A DNA stretch of 64,000 bases from Rhodovastum atsumiense (GTDB taxonomy: Bacteria; Pseudomonadota; Alphaproteobacteria; Acetobacterales; Acetobacteraceae): assembly GCF_937425535.1 (NCBI RefSeq), contig NZ_OW485601.1:1824501-1888500 (forward strand), given 5' to 3'. The translations under genes and the position numbers were made by a program. Position 1 is the stretch's first letter, and the number at the start of each line of letters is the position of its first letter. Under the pieces are notes generated by a model. The model saw only the letters and a program-made list of their open reading frames with translations, did no database searches and had not been told where the DNA came from. Shown here in pieces: positions 7,903-17,908 of this stretch.

Positions 7903-9924
7903 CTAGGCGGCAGCCGATCCCGTCTCGTGCTGCAACAGCCGGCGCAGCCGCGTCCGGCCCGCCTCGTCCAGGCGGAACGCGACACCGGCCCCATCCTTCT
8001 CGACATGGCCGATCACGCAGGCCAGCCCCCGCACGTCGCCGATATCGATGCTGGCCTGCTGACCCATGCGCAGCCCGGCGCAGCCCCGCAGCCGCGCGCC
8101 ACCCTCGCTGATGTCGGTTACCTCCACCGCCGTGCCGCCCCGCCCGTCCAGGCTGAGCCGTGCCGGCAAGGCAACCGGATGGCGCTTGAACAGGCGCCGG
8201 TCCACATCCTCGGTCGCGCTGCGCACCACCCGCACCACGGAGGCCTTCAACTGCCCGACCGCCGCGGCAAGGTCGGCGGCGTTCCCGTGCACCTCGGCGG
8301 CGTCATGGCCGGTCCGCTCCGCCTCGGCGAGCACTCCGCCGATCAGCGCCGTCATTTCGGTGGTGGCGGCGGCGGTCTCGGTCACGTTGCGAGCGATCTC
8401 GTTGGCCGCGAGTCCTTGCTCCTGCACCGCGGTGGCGATCGCCCCGGCGATGGCATTCATCTCGCCGATCGTCTGCTCGATGCGGTGCACCGCGGCGACG
8501 GAAGTGGCGGTGGCCTGCCCGACCTCGGCGAGGGTGCGGGCGATCTCCTCGGTCGAGCGGGTGGTCTGGGCCGCGAGCGTCTTCACCTCGCCGGCCACCA
8601 CGGCAAAGCCCCGCCCTGCCTCGCCGGCGCGGGCGGCCTCGATGGTGGCGTTCAGGGCCAGCAGGTTGGTGCGGCTGGCGATATCGCGGATCAGGTCGGC
8701 GACCGTGCCGATCCGTGTTACCTGCTCGTCCAGCGCCGCGATCGCCGCGCAGGTCTCGTTGCCGGCGGTGACTGCCTGACCGACGATCACGCTCGACTGC
8801 CCGACCTGGGCGGTGATCTGCTGGATCGCCGCCGAGAGCTGCCCGACCGCGCTCGCCGCCGCCTGGGAATTGGCGGTCACCCGCGTGGCCGAAGCCGAGG
8901 CACCCTGCAGCGAGGCGCCGGTACGGGCAGCCGACCCGGTCATGGTGTTGGCGACCGCTTCCATCGCCCCGGTGCGCTGCTCGATCTGGTCCAGCGCCTT
9001 CCTGGTCTCCGATTCAATGGTCGCCGCCATGGTGGTCACGGCGCTGCGCCGGTCGGCGTCGGCGGCGCGGCGGGTTTCTTCCTGGGCGGCGGCAAGCCGG
9101 CGGTTCTCGCTCGCCTGCACCCGGAATACCTCCAGCGCCTCGGCCATCCGGCCGATCTCGTCGCGCCGGCCCAGGCCGGTCACGGTGATGTCGAGGTTGC
9201 CCTGCGCCAGGTCGCGCATGGCCGCGATGCTCGCCATGATCGGCCGGATCAGGGAATGGCGCAGGATCCAGATCACCAGGATGCAGACGCCCACGCCAAC
9301 GACCGTCAGGCCGTTGACGACCCGGCTGGCCAGCACCGCGAGTTGCTCGGCGGCCTCGACCGATCCCAGCGTCTGCTGCCCGGCGGCCTGCATCGCCGCC
9401 TCGACGCGCTGGTCGATCGCCTCGAATTTCCCGGTCAGGGCATCGGCCGCCGCATCGAATTCCTCCATCAACGCGTTGCCGGCCTCGATGCCCTGGTCGA
9501 TGTAGATGCGCGTCATCTTCACGCCGAGCGCATGGTAGCCGGCGAAGGCAGCGGCCAGGGTGTCGAGCTCCGTGTCCAGCCCTGCCAGCGCCGCGCCAGC
9601 CGGCAGGCGCCCGAGCACCGCCCTGGCGTCGCGCAGCCGGTCGGCAAAGCTGGTGGCGTGCTTGGCGGCCTCCTCGAATCCGTCCTCATGATGGGTGGCG
9701 GCCGCATCCTGGAGGAATTGCTGCACCTGGATGATGTGGACCTGGATGCCCTGGACCGCCAGTTGCAGCGGCCTCAGATCGGCGATCAGCCGGGTCGCAT
9801 CGTGCCGGGCCTGCACCAGACTGGCGACCTGCTGAAGCGAAAATGATTGGGTTGCCCCACAAATTCCAAGCAACACAATAATCAGCAGCGAAACAACAGA
9901 CAGCAATCTGGCCTGGATCGACAC
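7903..9924 (-). CDS. Methyl-accepting chemotaxis protein with C-terminal PilZ domain
   Basis: A 673-residue receptor. Order of parts: TM1 (about 8-24), an all-helical periplasmic region (25-200), TM2 (about 202-222), HAMP, a coiled-coil signalling domain with the conserved tip [19 protein letters not shown], and a PilZ domain over the last 95 residues. The PilZ part has RLFKR fitting RxxxR and DISEGGARL fitting (D/N)xSxxG, the c-di-GMP binding signature. The GTG at 9924 follows a GGAG-like site and places TM1 at the N-terminus; the open frame extends to 10152 without a plausible signal. No che genes are adjacent. Confidence 0.88.
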   Translation of the reverse strand: MSIQARLLSVVSLLIIVLLGICGATQSFSLQQVASLVQARHDATRLIADLRPLQLAVQGIQVHIIQVQQFLQDAAATHHEDGFEEAAKHATSFADRLRDARAVLGRLPAGAALAGLDTELDTLAAAFAGYHALGVKMTRIYIDQGIEAGNALMEEFDAAADALTGKFEAIDQRVEAAMQAAGQQTLGSVEAAEQLAVLASRVVNGLTVVGVGVCILVIWILRHSLIRPIMASIAAMRDLAQGNLDITVTGLGRRDEIGRMAEALEVFRVQASENRRLAAAQEETRRAADADRRSAVTTMAATIESETRKALDQIEQRTGAMEAVANTMTGSAARTGASLQGASASATRVTANSQAAASAVGQLSAAIQQITAQVGQSSVIVGQAVTAGNETCAAIAALDEQVTRIGTVADLIRDIASRTNLLALNATIEAARAGEAGRGFAVVAGEVKTLAAQTTRSTEEIARTLAEVGQATATSVAAVHRIEQTIGEMNAIAGAIATAVQEQGLAANEIARNVTETAAATTEMTALIGGVLAEAERTGHDAAEVHGNAADLAAAVGQLKASVVRVVRSATEDVDRRLFKRHPVALPARLSLDGRGGTAVEVTDISEGGARLRGCAGLRMGQQASIDIGDVRGLACVIGHVEKDGAGVAFRLDEAGRTRLRRLLQHETGSAAA

Positions 9925-10200
9925 AAGAGCACTCCGAAACTTGCCACCCCTGGTTGATATAGCAAACGCCGACACACGGGTGTTCTTATATATTGTTGGT
10001 CTGATTTCCGTCCGGCCGAGCAACTCATCCTGCGCCGGCACCCGACCATCAGGCGGTTGCCACACGGCATCATCGCGGTGCAGGATTGTCCCGGCACGAT
10101 TGCGTGCCGTCCGACGACGGGCGGACATGAGTGATGTCCCGTCGCAATTCACGGCAATATCGCCGACGCCTGAGCTGACCGGGCATGGGAGGAAATGCGC
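9925..10200. other. Divergent promoter region between the MCP and the CoA-transferase operon
   Basis: About 275 bp with a locally AT-rich patch near 9940-10000 (tatatattg). It separates two divergent transcription units. No convincing promoter boxes or palindromes were identified apart from the GGGAGG site at 10187-10192. Confidence 0.4.
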
Positions 10201-11016
10201 ATGACGCCGATCGCACTCGCGGCGCTGGCGGAGCTGATCCCCGACGGGACGCTCCTGGCATTGCCGCCGGACACCTCGCTGTCGCCAGGTGCGCTGGCCC
10301 GGGCGCTGGTGCGCCGGGGGGCCCGCGGATTGCGGCTGCTGGGCGTGCCGGTTTCCGGCTATGCGACCGACCTACTGATCGGCGCGGGATGCGTTGCCTC
10401 GGTGCAGACCAGCGCGGCCACGATCGGCGAGGCCGGGTTGGCGCCGCGCTTCGCCGCGGCCCTTGCCCGCGGCACGATCACGGTGATCGACGCCACCTGC
10501 CCGGCCATCCACACCATGCTGCAGGCCGCCGAGAAAGGAGTGCCGTTCATGCCGCTGCGCGGCGTGATCGGCAGTGATCTTCTTGCCCACCGGCCGGATT
10601 GGAAGGTGATCGACAACCCCTTCGCCGCGTCCGGCGACCCGATCCTGCTGCTGCCCGCACTGTCGCCGGAGGTGGCGGCCTTCCACGCGGGCTACGCCGA
10701 CGCGGTGGGCAATGTCCATGTCGGGCGCCGCCGCGAGCTCGCCACCCTGGCGCATGCCTCCCGCCGCGTGCTGGTGACTGTCGAGCGCGTGGTGCCGGGC
10801 AACCTGCTGGAAGACGAGCACCTGGCCGCCGGCACCATCAGCGCCGCCTATGTCGAGGCGATCGCCCTCGCCCCCCGTGGCGCCTGGCCGGCCGGGCTGC
10901 CCGGGGACTACCCGATCGATGCGGCCCATCTCGCGGAATATGCCGGCGCGGCGCGCAGCGCCGAGGGGTTCCGCGACTACCTCGCCCGCCATGTCATGAA
11001 CGAGGTGGCGGCATGA
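10201..11016 (+). CDS. CoA-transferase family I, alpha-type subunit
   Basis: A 271-residue protein resembling the alpha subunit of glutaconate/3-oxoacid CoA-transferases. It has the [20 protein letters not shown] opening, [36 protein letters not shown] and [37 protein letters not shown] 10201 lies 8 bp after GGGAGG; ATG 10195 would be too close. Its stop overlaps the next start (ATGA), so the two subunits are coupled. The acyl-CoA substrate cannot be told from sequence. Confidence 0.85.
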   Translation: MTPIALAALAELIPDGTLLALPPDTSLSPGALARALVRRGARGLRLLGVPVSGYATDLLIGAGCVASVQTSAATIGEAGLAPRFAAALARGTITVIDATCPAIHTMLQAAEKGVPFMPLRGVIGSDLLAHRPDWKVIDNPFAASGDPILLLPALSPEVAAFHAGYADAVGNVHVGRRRELATLAHASRRVLVTVERVVPGNLLEDEHLAAGTISAAYVEAIALAPRGAWPAGLPGDYPIDAAHLAEYAGAARSAEGFRDYLARHVMNEVAA

Positions 11017-11777
11017 GCACGATCGCGCCGGAGGAAAGGTTGATCGCGGCAATCGCGGCGCTGATCCTCGATCCGGAGGCACCGCCGGTCCGCCATGCCG
11101 CGGTCGGCGCCGCCTCCGCGATTCCGGCCGCTGCCTGCTGGCTGGTGGCCAGGCAGGGCCACCCGCTCCGCCTGTCGCTGCTGCACCGGCCGCACGGCAA
11201 TCCCTTCACCGAGGGCTCGCGCGAGCTGTTCGACCTCGCCGGACAGGGCCGCATCGACCTGTTCTTCCTCGGTGGCGGGCAGATCGACGCCCAGGCCAAC
11301 CTCAACCTGATCGGCACCGGCGAATGGCCGGGCACCGGGGTGCGCTTCCCCGGCAGCTTCGGCTCGGCCTTCATGTATTTCGCGGTGCCCCGCACCATCC
11401 TCTTCCGCGAGGAACACTCCCGCCGCGTGCTGGTGCCGCGCGTGGACATCGTCTCGGCCCCCGGCGTCTCACCGCCGGGCGTCTGGCGGCGCGGCACCGC
11501 CCAGGCCCTGGTCACCGGCAAATGCGTCTTCCGCTTCAACCGCGCGCATGCCCGCTTCCGCCTCGCCTCGGTGCATCCGGGCGAGACCGCGGAGAGCGTG
11601 CGGATGGCCACCGGCTTCGATTTCGACGGCGATGCCAACCCGCCCTGCACCCCCGATCCGACCCCGCACCAGATCGAGCTGATGCGCGGCCCGGTGTGTG
11701 ACGAGATGCTCGAGACTTATCCCGCGTTCTGCCGCCGCGTCTGGGGGCGTGGGAGCAACGCTGAAAGGGCTGCCTGA
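11013..11777 (+). CDS. CoA-transferase family I, beta-type subunit
   Basis: A 254-residue partner of the preceding gene. Landmarks: DLFFLGGGQIDAQANLNLIGTG, PGSFGSAFMYFAVPRTILFREEHSRR and VTGKCVFRF. In glutaconate CoA-transferase the catalytic glutamate is on the beta subunit; here the candidate cannot be assigned by eye. Start ATG overlaps the alpha stop by four bases. The stop is followed two bases later by a CaiB-type gene, so three CoA-transferase polypeptides form one operon. Confidence 0.85.
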   Translation: MSTIAPEERLIAAIAALILDPEAPPVRHAAVGAASAIPAAACWLVARQGHPLRLSLLHRPHGNPFTEGSRELFDLAGQGRIDLFFLGGGQIDAQANLNLIGTGEWPGTGVRFPGSFGSAFMYFAVPRTILFREEHSRRVLVPRVDIVSAPGVSPPGVWRRGTAQALVTGKCVFRFNRAHARFRLASVHPGETAESVRMATGFDFDGDANPPCTPDPTPHQIELMRGPVCDEMLETYPAFCRRVWGRGSNAERAA

Positions 11778-11779
11778 CC

Positions 11780-13024
11780 ATGGAGGAAACACCGCCGGCA
11801 CCACCGGACGCGAAGGGCCAGGGCCTGGCCACCTCGCCGGGCGCGCTCGCCGGGCTGAAGGTGATCGACCTGACCCGCGTGCTGGGCGGGCCGTACTGCA
11901 CCATGATCCTGTCCGACCACGGCGCCGACGTGATCAAGGTGGAACCGCCGCAGGGCGACGAGACGCGCGACTGGGGACCGCCCTTCCTGGACGGCGACGC
12001 CAGCTACTTCATCGGGGTCAACCGCAACAAGCGCTCGATCGCGCTGGACATCGGCAAGCCGGCAGGGCGGGCGGTGCTGCTGCGCCTGCTCGCGGGCGCG
12101 GACGTGCTGGTGGAAAACTTCAAGCCCGGCGGCATGGAGAAATGGGGGCTCGGCTACGAGCAGGACCTCGCCCCCCGCTTCCCCGGCCTGATCCATTGCC
12201 GGGTCTCGGGCTTCGGGGCGGAGGGCCCGCTCGGCGGCCTGCCCGGCTACGATGCCATCCTGCAGGCGATGACCGGGCTGATGAGCATCAACGGCGATCC
12301 CTCGACCGGGCCGATGCGCATGGGCACGCCGATCGTCGATCTGGCGACCGGGCTCTATTCCGCCATCGCCATCCTGATGGCGCTGCAGGAACGGCATCGC
12401 TCGGGACGCGGACAGTTCCTCGACATGACGCTGCATGATTGCGGCATGGCGCTGCTGCATCCGCAGGCCGCCAACTATCTGCTGAACGGCCGCCGGCCGA
12501 TGCCGCTGGGCAATCCGCACCCGAACCTCGCGCCCTATGAGAAATATCCGACGCGGACCTGCGAGATCTTCGTCGCGGTGGGCAATGACGGGCAGTTCCG
12601 CCGGCTGTGCGACCTGCTCGGCCGTCCGGACATGGCAAGCGACCCGCGCTTCCTGCACAACGCCGACCGGCTGGCCAACCGGCCGGCGATGATCGCCATC
12701 TTTTCCGACATCCTCGCCGGGATGGACGGACACGAGATCGCCGGGCGGCTGCTGTGCAACGGGGTTCCCGCCGGGCCGGTGCTGCCGGTGGACGAGGCGC
12801 TGGCGGCACCGCACACGGCGGCCCGGCAGATGGTGACGGAATGCGACGGCTATCGCGCGCTCGGCACCCCCATCAAGCTGTCGCGCACGCCGGGCGGCAC
12901 GCGCGGCAAGCCACCCCGCTTCGGCCAGCATGCCGAGGAAATCCTGGCCGAACACGGATTCGACGCAGCGGACATCACGGCCCTCCGGCATGAAGGCGTC
13001 ATTATGACAGAAAGAAGAAAGTGA
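11780..13024 (+). CDS. CaiB/BaiF (family III) CoA-transferase
   Basis: A 414-residue family III CoA-transferase, which moves CoA between carboxylic acids through an enzyme-bound anhydride on a conserved aspartate. It has LAGLKVIDLTRVLGGPYCTM, LSDHGADVIKVEPPQGDETR, the NRNKRSIALDI segment, VLVENFKPGGMEKWGLGY, GYDAILQAMTGLMSINGD and LDMTLHDCGMALL, the last being near the expected catalytic-Asp region. Close spacing to the family I pair suggests shared catabolism of an organic acid. It is followed by an AT-rich gap and the aquaporin gene. Confidence 0.9.
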   Translation: MEETPPAPPDAKGQGLATSPGALAGLKVIDLTRVLGGPYCTMILSDHGADVIKVEPPQGDETRDWGPPFLDGDASYFIGVNRNKRSIALDIGKPAGRAVLLRLLAGADVLVENFKPGGMEKWGLGYEQDLAPRFPGLIHCRVSGFGAEGPLGGLPGYDAILQAMTGLMSINGDPSTGPMRMGTPIVDLATGLYSAIAILMALQERHRSGRGQFLDMTLHDCGMALLHPQAANYLLNGRRPMPLGNPHPNLAPYEKYPTRTCEIFVAVGNDGQFRRLCDLLGRPDMASDPRFLHNADRLANRPAMIAIFSDILAGMDGHEIAGRLLCNGVPAGPVLPVDEALAAPHTAARQMVTECDGYRALGTPIKLSRTPGGTRGKPPRFGQHAEEILAEHGFDAADITALRHEGVIMTERRK

Positions 13025-13182
13025 TCTTTCCAGAAATAAATGCACAGCAATTGATACAGAATCCATCAAATTTAGCAAAAGGCGATCTGTTTGAACAATA
13101 ACCTGCGATCAAAACATGATGTGTGACGCCCTCCATCCCTCTCGATTTAAGGTCGCGCTCGGATTGACCCGGGAGGACGAAG
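13025..13182 (+). promoter_or_regulatory. AT-rich leader before aqpZ
   Basis: About 158 bp, strikingly AT-rich at 13025-13120 compared with surroundings, so a likely promoter region for the aquaporin. No clear sigma-70 hexamer pair stands out. A GGGAGG site at 13171-13176 precedes the GTG start. Confidence 0.4.
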
Positions 13183-13959
13183 GTGTCACGCAAACTGACG
13201 GCTGAATTCCTCGGAACGTTGTGGCTTGTCCTGGGCGGATGCGGCAGCGCCGTGCTGGCGGCGAAATTCCCCGGCATCGGCATCGGCCTGCTGGGGGTCG
13301 CGTTCGCCTTCGGCCTGACAGTGCTGACCATGGCCTATGCCGTCGGGCATATCTCGGGTGCCCACTTCAACCCCGCCGTCACGCTCGGCCTGGTCAGCGC
13401 CGGCCGGGTCCGGCTGATCGAAGCACCGGGCTACATCATCGCCCAGCTCCTCGGGGGCCTGGCCGGGGCGGCCATCCTCTATGTGATCGCCTCGGGAGGG
13501 GCCGGGTTCAGCCTTGATGCCGGCTTCGCCGCCAATGGCTATGGCGAGCACTCGCCGGGTGGCTACGGCCTCGGCGCCGCGCTGGTGAGCGAGGTGGTGA
13601 TGACTTTCCTGTTCCTGCTGGTCATCCTCGGCGCCACCTCGGAGCGGGCGCCCCCCGGCTTCGCCCCCCTGGCCATCGGCCTGTGCCTCACGCTGATCCA
13701 CCTGATCAGCATCCCGGTGACCAACACCAGCGTGAACCCGGCCCGCAGCACCTCCCAGGCGATCTTCGTAGGAGGCTGGGCCCTGTCGCAGCTCTGGGTG
13801 TTCTGGGTCGCCCCGATCGCGGGCGCCGTCGCGGCCGGGTTGCTGCATTCATGGCTGGGCGCCGAGGACAGCGTCGCCGATCGCGAGTCCGCTTTGCGGA
13901 AAGCCGCCCAGGAAGCCGGCGAAGCGCTGGCCCCCTCCACCGCCCGCGAGCCGCGCTGA
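13183..13959 (+). CDS. aqpZ: Aquaporin Z-type water channel
   Basis: Major intrinsic protein of 258 residues. Both pore-lining NPA boxes are present: [10 protein letters not shown] in the first half and [11 protein letters not shown] in the second. The start [26 protein letters not shown] is characteristic of AqpZ rather than glycerol facilitators, and the second-NPA arginine and upstream small residues fit a water pore. Six hydrophobic helices are evident. The C-terminal tail (about 30 residues, charged) is longer than usual. GTG start with GGGAGG seven bases upstream. Confidence 0.93.
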   Translation: MSRKLTAEFLGTLWLVLGGCGSAVLAAKFPGIGIGLLGVAFAFGLTVLTMAYAVGHISGAHFNPAVTLGLVSAGRVRLIEAPGYIIAQLLGGLAGAAILYVIASGGAGFSLDAGFAANGYGEHSPGGYGLGAALVSEVVMTFLFLLVILGATSERAPPGFAPLAIGLCLTLIHLISIPVTNTSVNPARSTSQAIFVGGWALSQLWVFWVAPIAGAVAAGLLHSWLGAEDSVADRESALRKAAQEAGEALAPSTAREPR

Positions 13960-13968
13960 GGTCCGACT

Positions 13969-13987
13969 GGCGGCCGGCGGGGCCGCC
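13969..13987. terminator. Hairpin between convergent aqpZ and pssA
   Basis: Arms GGCGGCC and GGCCGCC with a five-base loop, located between the two convergent stops. No T-tract. A shared terminator is plausible. Confidence 0.35.
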
Positions 13988-13992
13988 GTGGA

Positions 13993-14871
13993 TCAGGCCG
14001 GCTGCTGCTGTTGCTGCTCGCTCTCCGCCGCCTCGGCCTCGCGCTTGAGGCGGCGGTAGCTGCGCACGCTGAAGGGCAGCATGGCGATGTAGATCAGCCC
14101 CGCCGCGGCCAGCGCGGCCCAGGGGTCAGCGACCAGCAGGGCGGCAAACAGGCCGGTGCCGAGCAGCAGCGGCAGCACGTATTCCGCCGGCACCTTGAAG
14201 TTCTTGAAGCTCCACACCGGCAGGGTGGAAACCAGCAGGATCCCGGTGCCGATCAGCACCGCGGCGACGAAACCGGGGAAGTTCGCCACCCGCAGCAGCC
14301 AGTCGAGCTCCAGCGATTTCGCCTCGAGCCCGAGGAACAGCGGGAACAGGGCCAGTCCGGCCCCGGCCGGCGCGGGCACGCCGGTGAAGAAATTATAGGT
14401 GTAGGCGGGATGCGGCGCATCCAGGGCGGCGTTGAACCGCGCCAGCCGCAGCGCCATGCAGACGGCGAACATCAGGCAGGGCATGAAGCCGAAGCCGTGC
14501 GCGCTCTGCAGCGACCACAGGTACAGCACGATCGCCGGCGCCACGCCGAAGCAGAGGAAATCCGCGAGGCTGTCGAACTCGGCACCGAAGCGGGACGTGG
14601 CCTTGAGCAGCCGGGCGATCCGCCCGTCCAGGCCATCGATGCACCCGGCCACCACGATGGACACGGCAGCAGCCCCGAAACGTCCTTCCAGCGCGAAGCG
14701 GATCGCGGTCAGACCGGCGCAGAGCCCCAGCATCGTCAGGATGTTGGGGATCACGTGGTTGAAGGACGGCCCCTTGAAGCGCGGCCGGCTGCGCCGGTGG
14801 AAGCGGCTGCGCAGCCGCCGCATCGGCGATGGCAAGGGACGTGGCCCCAGGAAGGATGGGCGCTCGGTCAT
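13993..14871 (-). CDS. pssA: CDP-diacylglycerol-serine O-phosphatidyltransferase
   Basis: Makes phosphatidylserine from CDP-diacylglycerol and serine in the inner membrane. The 292-residue protein carries the CDP-alcohol phosphotransferase signature, seen as [14 protein letters not shown] followed by [15 protein letters not shown]. Multiple hydrophobic segments fit the integral-membrane class. A basic N-terminus of about 35 residues precedes the first helix and a poly-Gln run sits at the C-terminus. Its start overlaps the psd stop by four bases, pairing synthase and decarboxylase for phosphatidylethanolamine synthesis. Confidence 0.95.
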   Translation of the reverse strand: MTERPSFLGPRPLPSPMRRLRSRFHRRSRPRFKGPSFNHVIPNILTMLGLCAGLTAIRFALEGRFGAAAVSIVVAGCIDGLDGRIARLLKATSRFGAEFDSLADFLCFGVAPAIVLYLWSLQSAHGFGFMPCLMFAVCMALRLARFNAALDAPHPAYTYNFFTGVPAPAGAGLALFPLFLGLEAKSLELDWLLRVANFPGFVAAVLIGTGILLVSTLPVWSFKNFKVPAEYVLPLLLGTGLFAALLVADPWAALAAAGLIYIAMLPFSVRSYRRLKREAEAAESEQQQQQPA

Positions 14872-15539
14872 GCCGAGAGGTCCGCGATCACGGTCTCGCC
14901 GCCGACCATCTTCTGGCCGACCGACACCAGCGGGCGCACGCCGACCGGCAAGTACAGATCGGTGCGGCTGCCGAAGCGGATGATGCCGAAGCGCGCGCCG
15001 GCGCGCACCGATTCGCCCTCATGCAGGTCGCACAGGATGCGGCGCGCGACCAGGCCGGCGATCTGCACCACGGCCACGTCCCGCCCGTCGGGCAGGCGAA
15101 TCGCCAGGGCATTGCGCTCGTTGTTGGCGCTCGCCTTGTCGAGGCTGGCGTCGATGAAGCTGCCATGGCGATAGGCGATGCGCTCGACCTTGCCGTCCAC
15201 CGGCACGCGGTTGACGTGTACGTCCAGGACCGAGAGGAAGGTCGCCACCCGCCAGCGCGGCGCGTCGCCAAGCCCGAGTTCCGGCGGCGGCGGCGCCTCG
15301 ACGATCGAGACGACCTTGCCATCGGCGGGGGCCAGGGCAAGGCCGGTCCGCTCCGGCGCCACACGCTCCGGGTCGCGGAAGAAATACAGGCAGAACAGGG
15401 CGAACAGCGCGCCAAGCCAGGCCAGCCAGCCCGCCAGCGCCAGACCGGCCGCGAAGGCGACCAGACCGGCCAGGATGAAGGGCTTGCCCGCCGGATGCGG
15501 CGGCGCGAGCACAAGGCGGAAAGACGCGGGAATGGACAT
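14868..15539 (-). CDS. psd: Phosphatidylserine decarboxylase proenzyme
   Basis: Decarboxylates phosphatidylserine to phosphatidylethanolamine. This is the short 223-residue form. The self-cleavage site is the GS pair in [13 protein letters not shown] (G190-S191), the serine becoming the pyruvoyl cofactor. Other landmarks are [29 protein letters not shown] and [12 protein letters not shown]. Two N-terminal hydrophobic segments (about 21-38 and 40-53) anchor it. The ATG at 15539 has a GGAGTG site; the longer frame does not. Coupled to pssA. Confidence 0.94.
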   Translation of the reverse strand: MSIPASFRLVLAPPHPAGKPFILAGLVAFAAGLALAGWLAWLGALFALFCLYFFRDPERVAPERTGLALAPADGKVVSIVEAPPPPELGLGDAPRWRVATFLSVLDVHVNRVPVDGKVERIAYRHGSFIDASLDKASANNERNALAIRLPDGRDVAVVQIAGLVARRILCDLHEGESVRAGARFGIIRFGSRTDLYLPVGVRPLVSVGQKMVGGETVIADLSA

Positions 15540-15629
15540 GGCACTCCGGTCGGGCAAGCGGGCGGAAGGCGGCGTTTATGGATGTTTCACCCTGCCACGG
15601 CAAGGATCGCCCCGGAGCAGGAGATCGCG

Positions 15630-16118
15630 ATGCCGCTGGACATTCCCTTCACCATCGGACCGTTCAGGGTCGAGCCGGATGGACGACTCGCCCCCAGCAC
15701 GCCCGAGCATTTCCCGTCCTTCCACGTCCGCTGGCGTGGCCACCGGCTGCAGGCGCGGCTGGCCGCGCACGACGCGGCAGGCGGGACGCTGGCCTTGCAG
15801 ACAGTGATCGGGCGCATCCCCAGCACCGGCCGCGCGGAGGCGCCGGGCACCGCGCAGCGTGAAGCAGCCTTCACCGCGCTGCAGGCGCTGCGCACCGTGC
15901 TGCCGCAGGAATGGAGGTTGGCCCTGTTGCCCGACCACCGGGTCGCGGTCAACGCCCGCGCCACCATCACCTTGCCGACCAGCGCGGAGGCCCTGATCAC
16001 CGGGATCACGCTGTTTTTGTTGCAGATGGCGCCGTATCTCGAACTTGCCGATGCCTCCCTGCCCTTCGAGCCGGCCGGGACCGCGGGTGCGGAAGCACCC
16101 GGGATTGGCCCGGAATAG
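15630..16118 (+). CDS. Hypothetical protein, 162 residues
   Basis: Unrecognised. ATG 15630 follows a GGAGCAGGAGA ribosome-binding region, and the frame begins MPLDIPFTIGPFRVEPDGRL, which reads as a genuine soluble beta-rich N-terminus. Middle segment: FPSFHVRWRGHRLQARLAAH; C-terminal half contains RVAVNARATITLPTSAEALI and a short hydrophobic stretch (LFLLQMAPYLEL). There is no signal peptide. It is divergent from psd with about 90 bp between. An acyl-carrier or type III secretion chaperone-like fold is conceivable but not supported. Confidence 0.6.
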   Translation: MPLDIPFTIGPFRVEPDGRLAPSTPEHFPSFHVRWRGHRLQARLAAHDAAGGTLALQTVIGRIPSTGRAEAPGTAQREAAFTALQALRTVLPQEWRLALLPDHRVAVNARATITLPTSAEALITGITLFLLQMAPYLELADASLPFEPAGTAGAEAPGIGPE

Positions 16119-16262
16119 CCGGGCCGACGCAAGGCCCGGCCGGCAGTCTTGCCGGCGCCGCGGCGACGTCCGGGGATCCGGAAGCCCGCATGCCATGAGG
16201 CATCGCGCCAACGGCGTTCTTGCGCCAGAATGTCGCGCCGGGTTCGCAATGAGGAGGCCTGC

Positions 16263-16952
16263 ATGGCGCTGCGTGACTTCAACCGGACGATGCTGTTGCC
16301 GATGCGCGTCTGGGACCTGCCGATCCGCCTGTTCCACTGGCTGATCGTGCTGCTGGTGCTGCTGAGCTATGTCAGCGTCCAGGCCAGTTGGATGGGGCTG
16401 CACCTGATCTCGGGCTACCTGGTGCTGGCACTGCTGATCTTCCGGCTGGTCTGGGGCTTCGTCGGCAGCGAGACCGCGCGCTTCCGCGCCTTCCTGACCA
16501 GCCCGGCGAAAGGCCTGCAGCATTTGGCCAAATTCCGCGAGCAGACCCCCGACACACAGATCGGCCACAACGCCGCCGGCGGCTGGGTGGTGCTGGTCAT
16601 GCTGGCGTTGCTGGGCATCCAGGTGGTTTCGGGCCTGTTCAATACCGAGGAATACGGCGCGGATTACGCCGCCGCCGGTCCCCTGGTGAAATATGTCGGC
16701 GAAGGCGTGACCAAGGTCGCCGGCTTCATCCACGGGGCCACTTTCAACCTGCTGCTGCTGGTCATCATCCTGCACGTGGCGGCGGTCCTGGCGTACAAGG
16801 TGTTGAAGAAGCACGACCTGGTGCGGCCGATGATCACTGGCATCAAGCGCCTGCCCGCTGCCACCCGCCAGCCGCGCATGGCCAGCCCCATCCTGGCGGC
16901 GGCCATCTTCGTCGTGGCGGGCATCGCCGTCTGGCTGCTGGCACGGGTCTGA
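16263..16952 (+). CDS. Cytochrome b561 / di-haem cytochrome b family protein
   Basis: A 229-residue integral membrane cytochrome with about four helices carrying the haem-ligand histidines: RVWDLPIRLFHWLIVLLVLL, MGLHLISGYLVLALLIFRLVWG, VVLVMLALLGIQVVSGLF and the HGATFNLLLLVIILHVAAVL helix. This pattern matches prokaryotic b561 and Ni/Fe-hydrogenase b subunits that pass electrons between quinone and a partner such as a c-type cytochrome. No partner gene is adjacent. A GAGGAGG site lies five bases before ATG 16263; the open frame upstream has no such support. A fifth hydrophobic segment forms the C-terminus. Confidence 0.88.
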   Translation: MALRDFNRTMLLPMRVWDLPIRLFHWLIVLLVLLSYVSVQASWMGLHLISGYLVLALLIFRLVWGFVGSETARFRAFLTSPAKGLQHLAKFREQTPDTQIGHNAAGGWVVLVMLALLGIQVVSGLFNTEEYGADYAAAGPLVKYVGEGVTKVAGFIHGATFNLLLLVIILHVAAVLAYKVLKKHDLVRPMITGIKRLPAATRQPRMASPILAAAIFVVAGIAVWLLARV

Positions 16953-17124
16953 ACACGCGCACGCCAGCGCGGCAGCGGCCGGGACGGACACAGCATCCAG
17001 CAGGCGCAGCGCAGCGCTCCATCCCGGCCGCAGTCGCGGTACAAGCATCGCCGCAAATTCGCTTGCCTCCCCCCCCTGGAGCAACCGACATCGGCAGTTG
17101 CAGATGAACGCAGGAAGCAGCGCC

Positions 17125-17706
17125 ATGCCTGACATCCACGCCGTCGCCGTGTTCTGCGGCGCCCATCCCGGCAATGCCCCCATCTTCCACGACGCCGCCA
17201 CCGAACTGGGGCGTGCCCTCGCCCGCGCCGGCATGCGCCTGGTCTATGGCGGCGGCCGGGTCGGGCTGATGGGGGCGGTCGCCGATGGCGCGATCTCGCA
17301 GGGCGGGCATGTGATCGGCGTCATCCCCGAATTCCTGACGCGCTGGGAAGTGGCCCATGACGGGGTCGCGGAGCTGATCGTCACCGACAGCATGCACAGC
17401 CGCAAAACCCGCATGTTCGAGCTGTCCGACGCCTTCGTTTCGTTGCCCGGCGGGCTCGGCACGCTGGACGAAACGATCGAGATCCTGACCTGGCGCCAGC
17501 TCCGGCTGCACGACAAGCCGATCCTGATCTGCAACGTCGCCGGCTCGGCGGAACCGCTGGTGGCGGCCGTGGATGCGGCGATTGCGGCCGGTTTCGCCAA
17601 GCCGGACGTGCGCGAGCTGTTCGAACTGGTGGACGGCGTCGCCGCCACGGTGGAGCGGCTGGAGCACCTCAATGCGGCCCGGGGCGGCGCCGCGGCGCTG
17701 CTCTGA
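17125..17706 (+). CDS. LOG-family (TIGR00730) Rossmann-fold protein
   Basis: A 193-residue member of the lonely-guy family, which in plants and several bacteria releases free cytokinin bases from nucleotide monophosphates. Key motifs are AVFCGAHPGNAP, LVYGGGRVGLMG, DSMHSRKTRMFELSDAF and the hallmark PGGLGTLDETIEILTW. Bacterial members act as nucleotide 5'-monophosphate phosphoribohydrolases; the in vivo role here is unknown. The start at 17125 has AGGA eleven bases upstream; ATG 17104 is an alternative. A tRNA-Pro gene follows. Confidence 0.9.
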   Translation: MPDIHAVAVFCGAHPGNAPIFHDAATELGRALARAGMRLVYGGGRVGLMGAVADGAISQGGHVIGVIPEFLTRWEVAHDGVAELIVTDSMHSRKTRMFELSDAFVSLPGGLGTLDETIEILTWRQLRLHDKPILICNVAGSAEPLVAAVDAAIAAGFAKPDVRELFELVDGVAATVERLEHLNAARGGAAALL

Positions 17707-17831
17707 GGGCCCGGGGCCGCGGCCCCTGCCATGGCCGGGCCGCGGAGCAAACCGGGGAAACCACAGCCCTGGTTCCGCTTCGCAGCCGCTTGCGCCCCGG
17801 CCAAGGCGCGGCTATATGCCCCGCCCACGGC

Positions 17832-17908
17832 CGGAGTGTAGCTCAGCCTGGTAGAGCACTGTGTTCGGGACGCAGGGGCCGGAGGTTCGAATCCTCTCAC
17901 TCCGACCA
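17832..17908 (+). tRNA. tRNA-Pro (CGG anticodon)
   Basis: A 77-nt cloverleaf with encoded CCA. The acceptor arm is CGGAGTG paired with CACTCCG; the D-arm is GCTCAGCCTGGTAGAGC; the anticodon loop TTCGGGA gives CGG, reading the proline codon CCG; the T-loop is GGTTCGAAT. The high CCG usage expected in this GC-rich genome fits. Confidence 0.96.
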
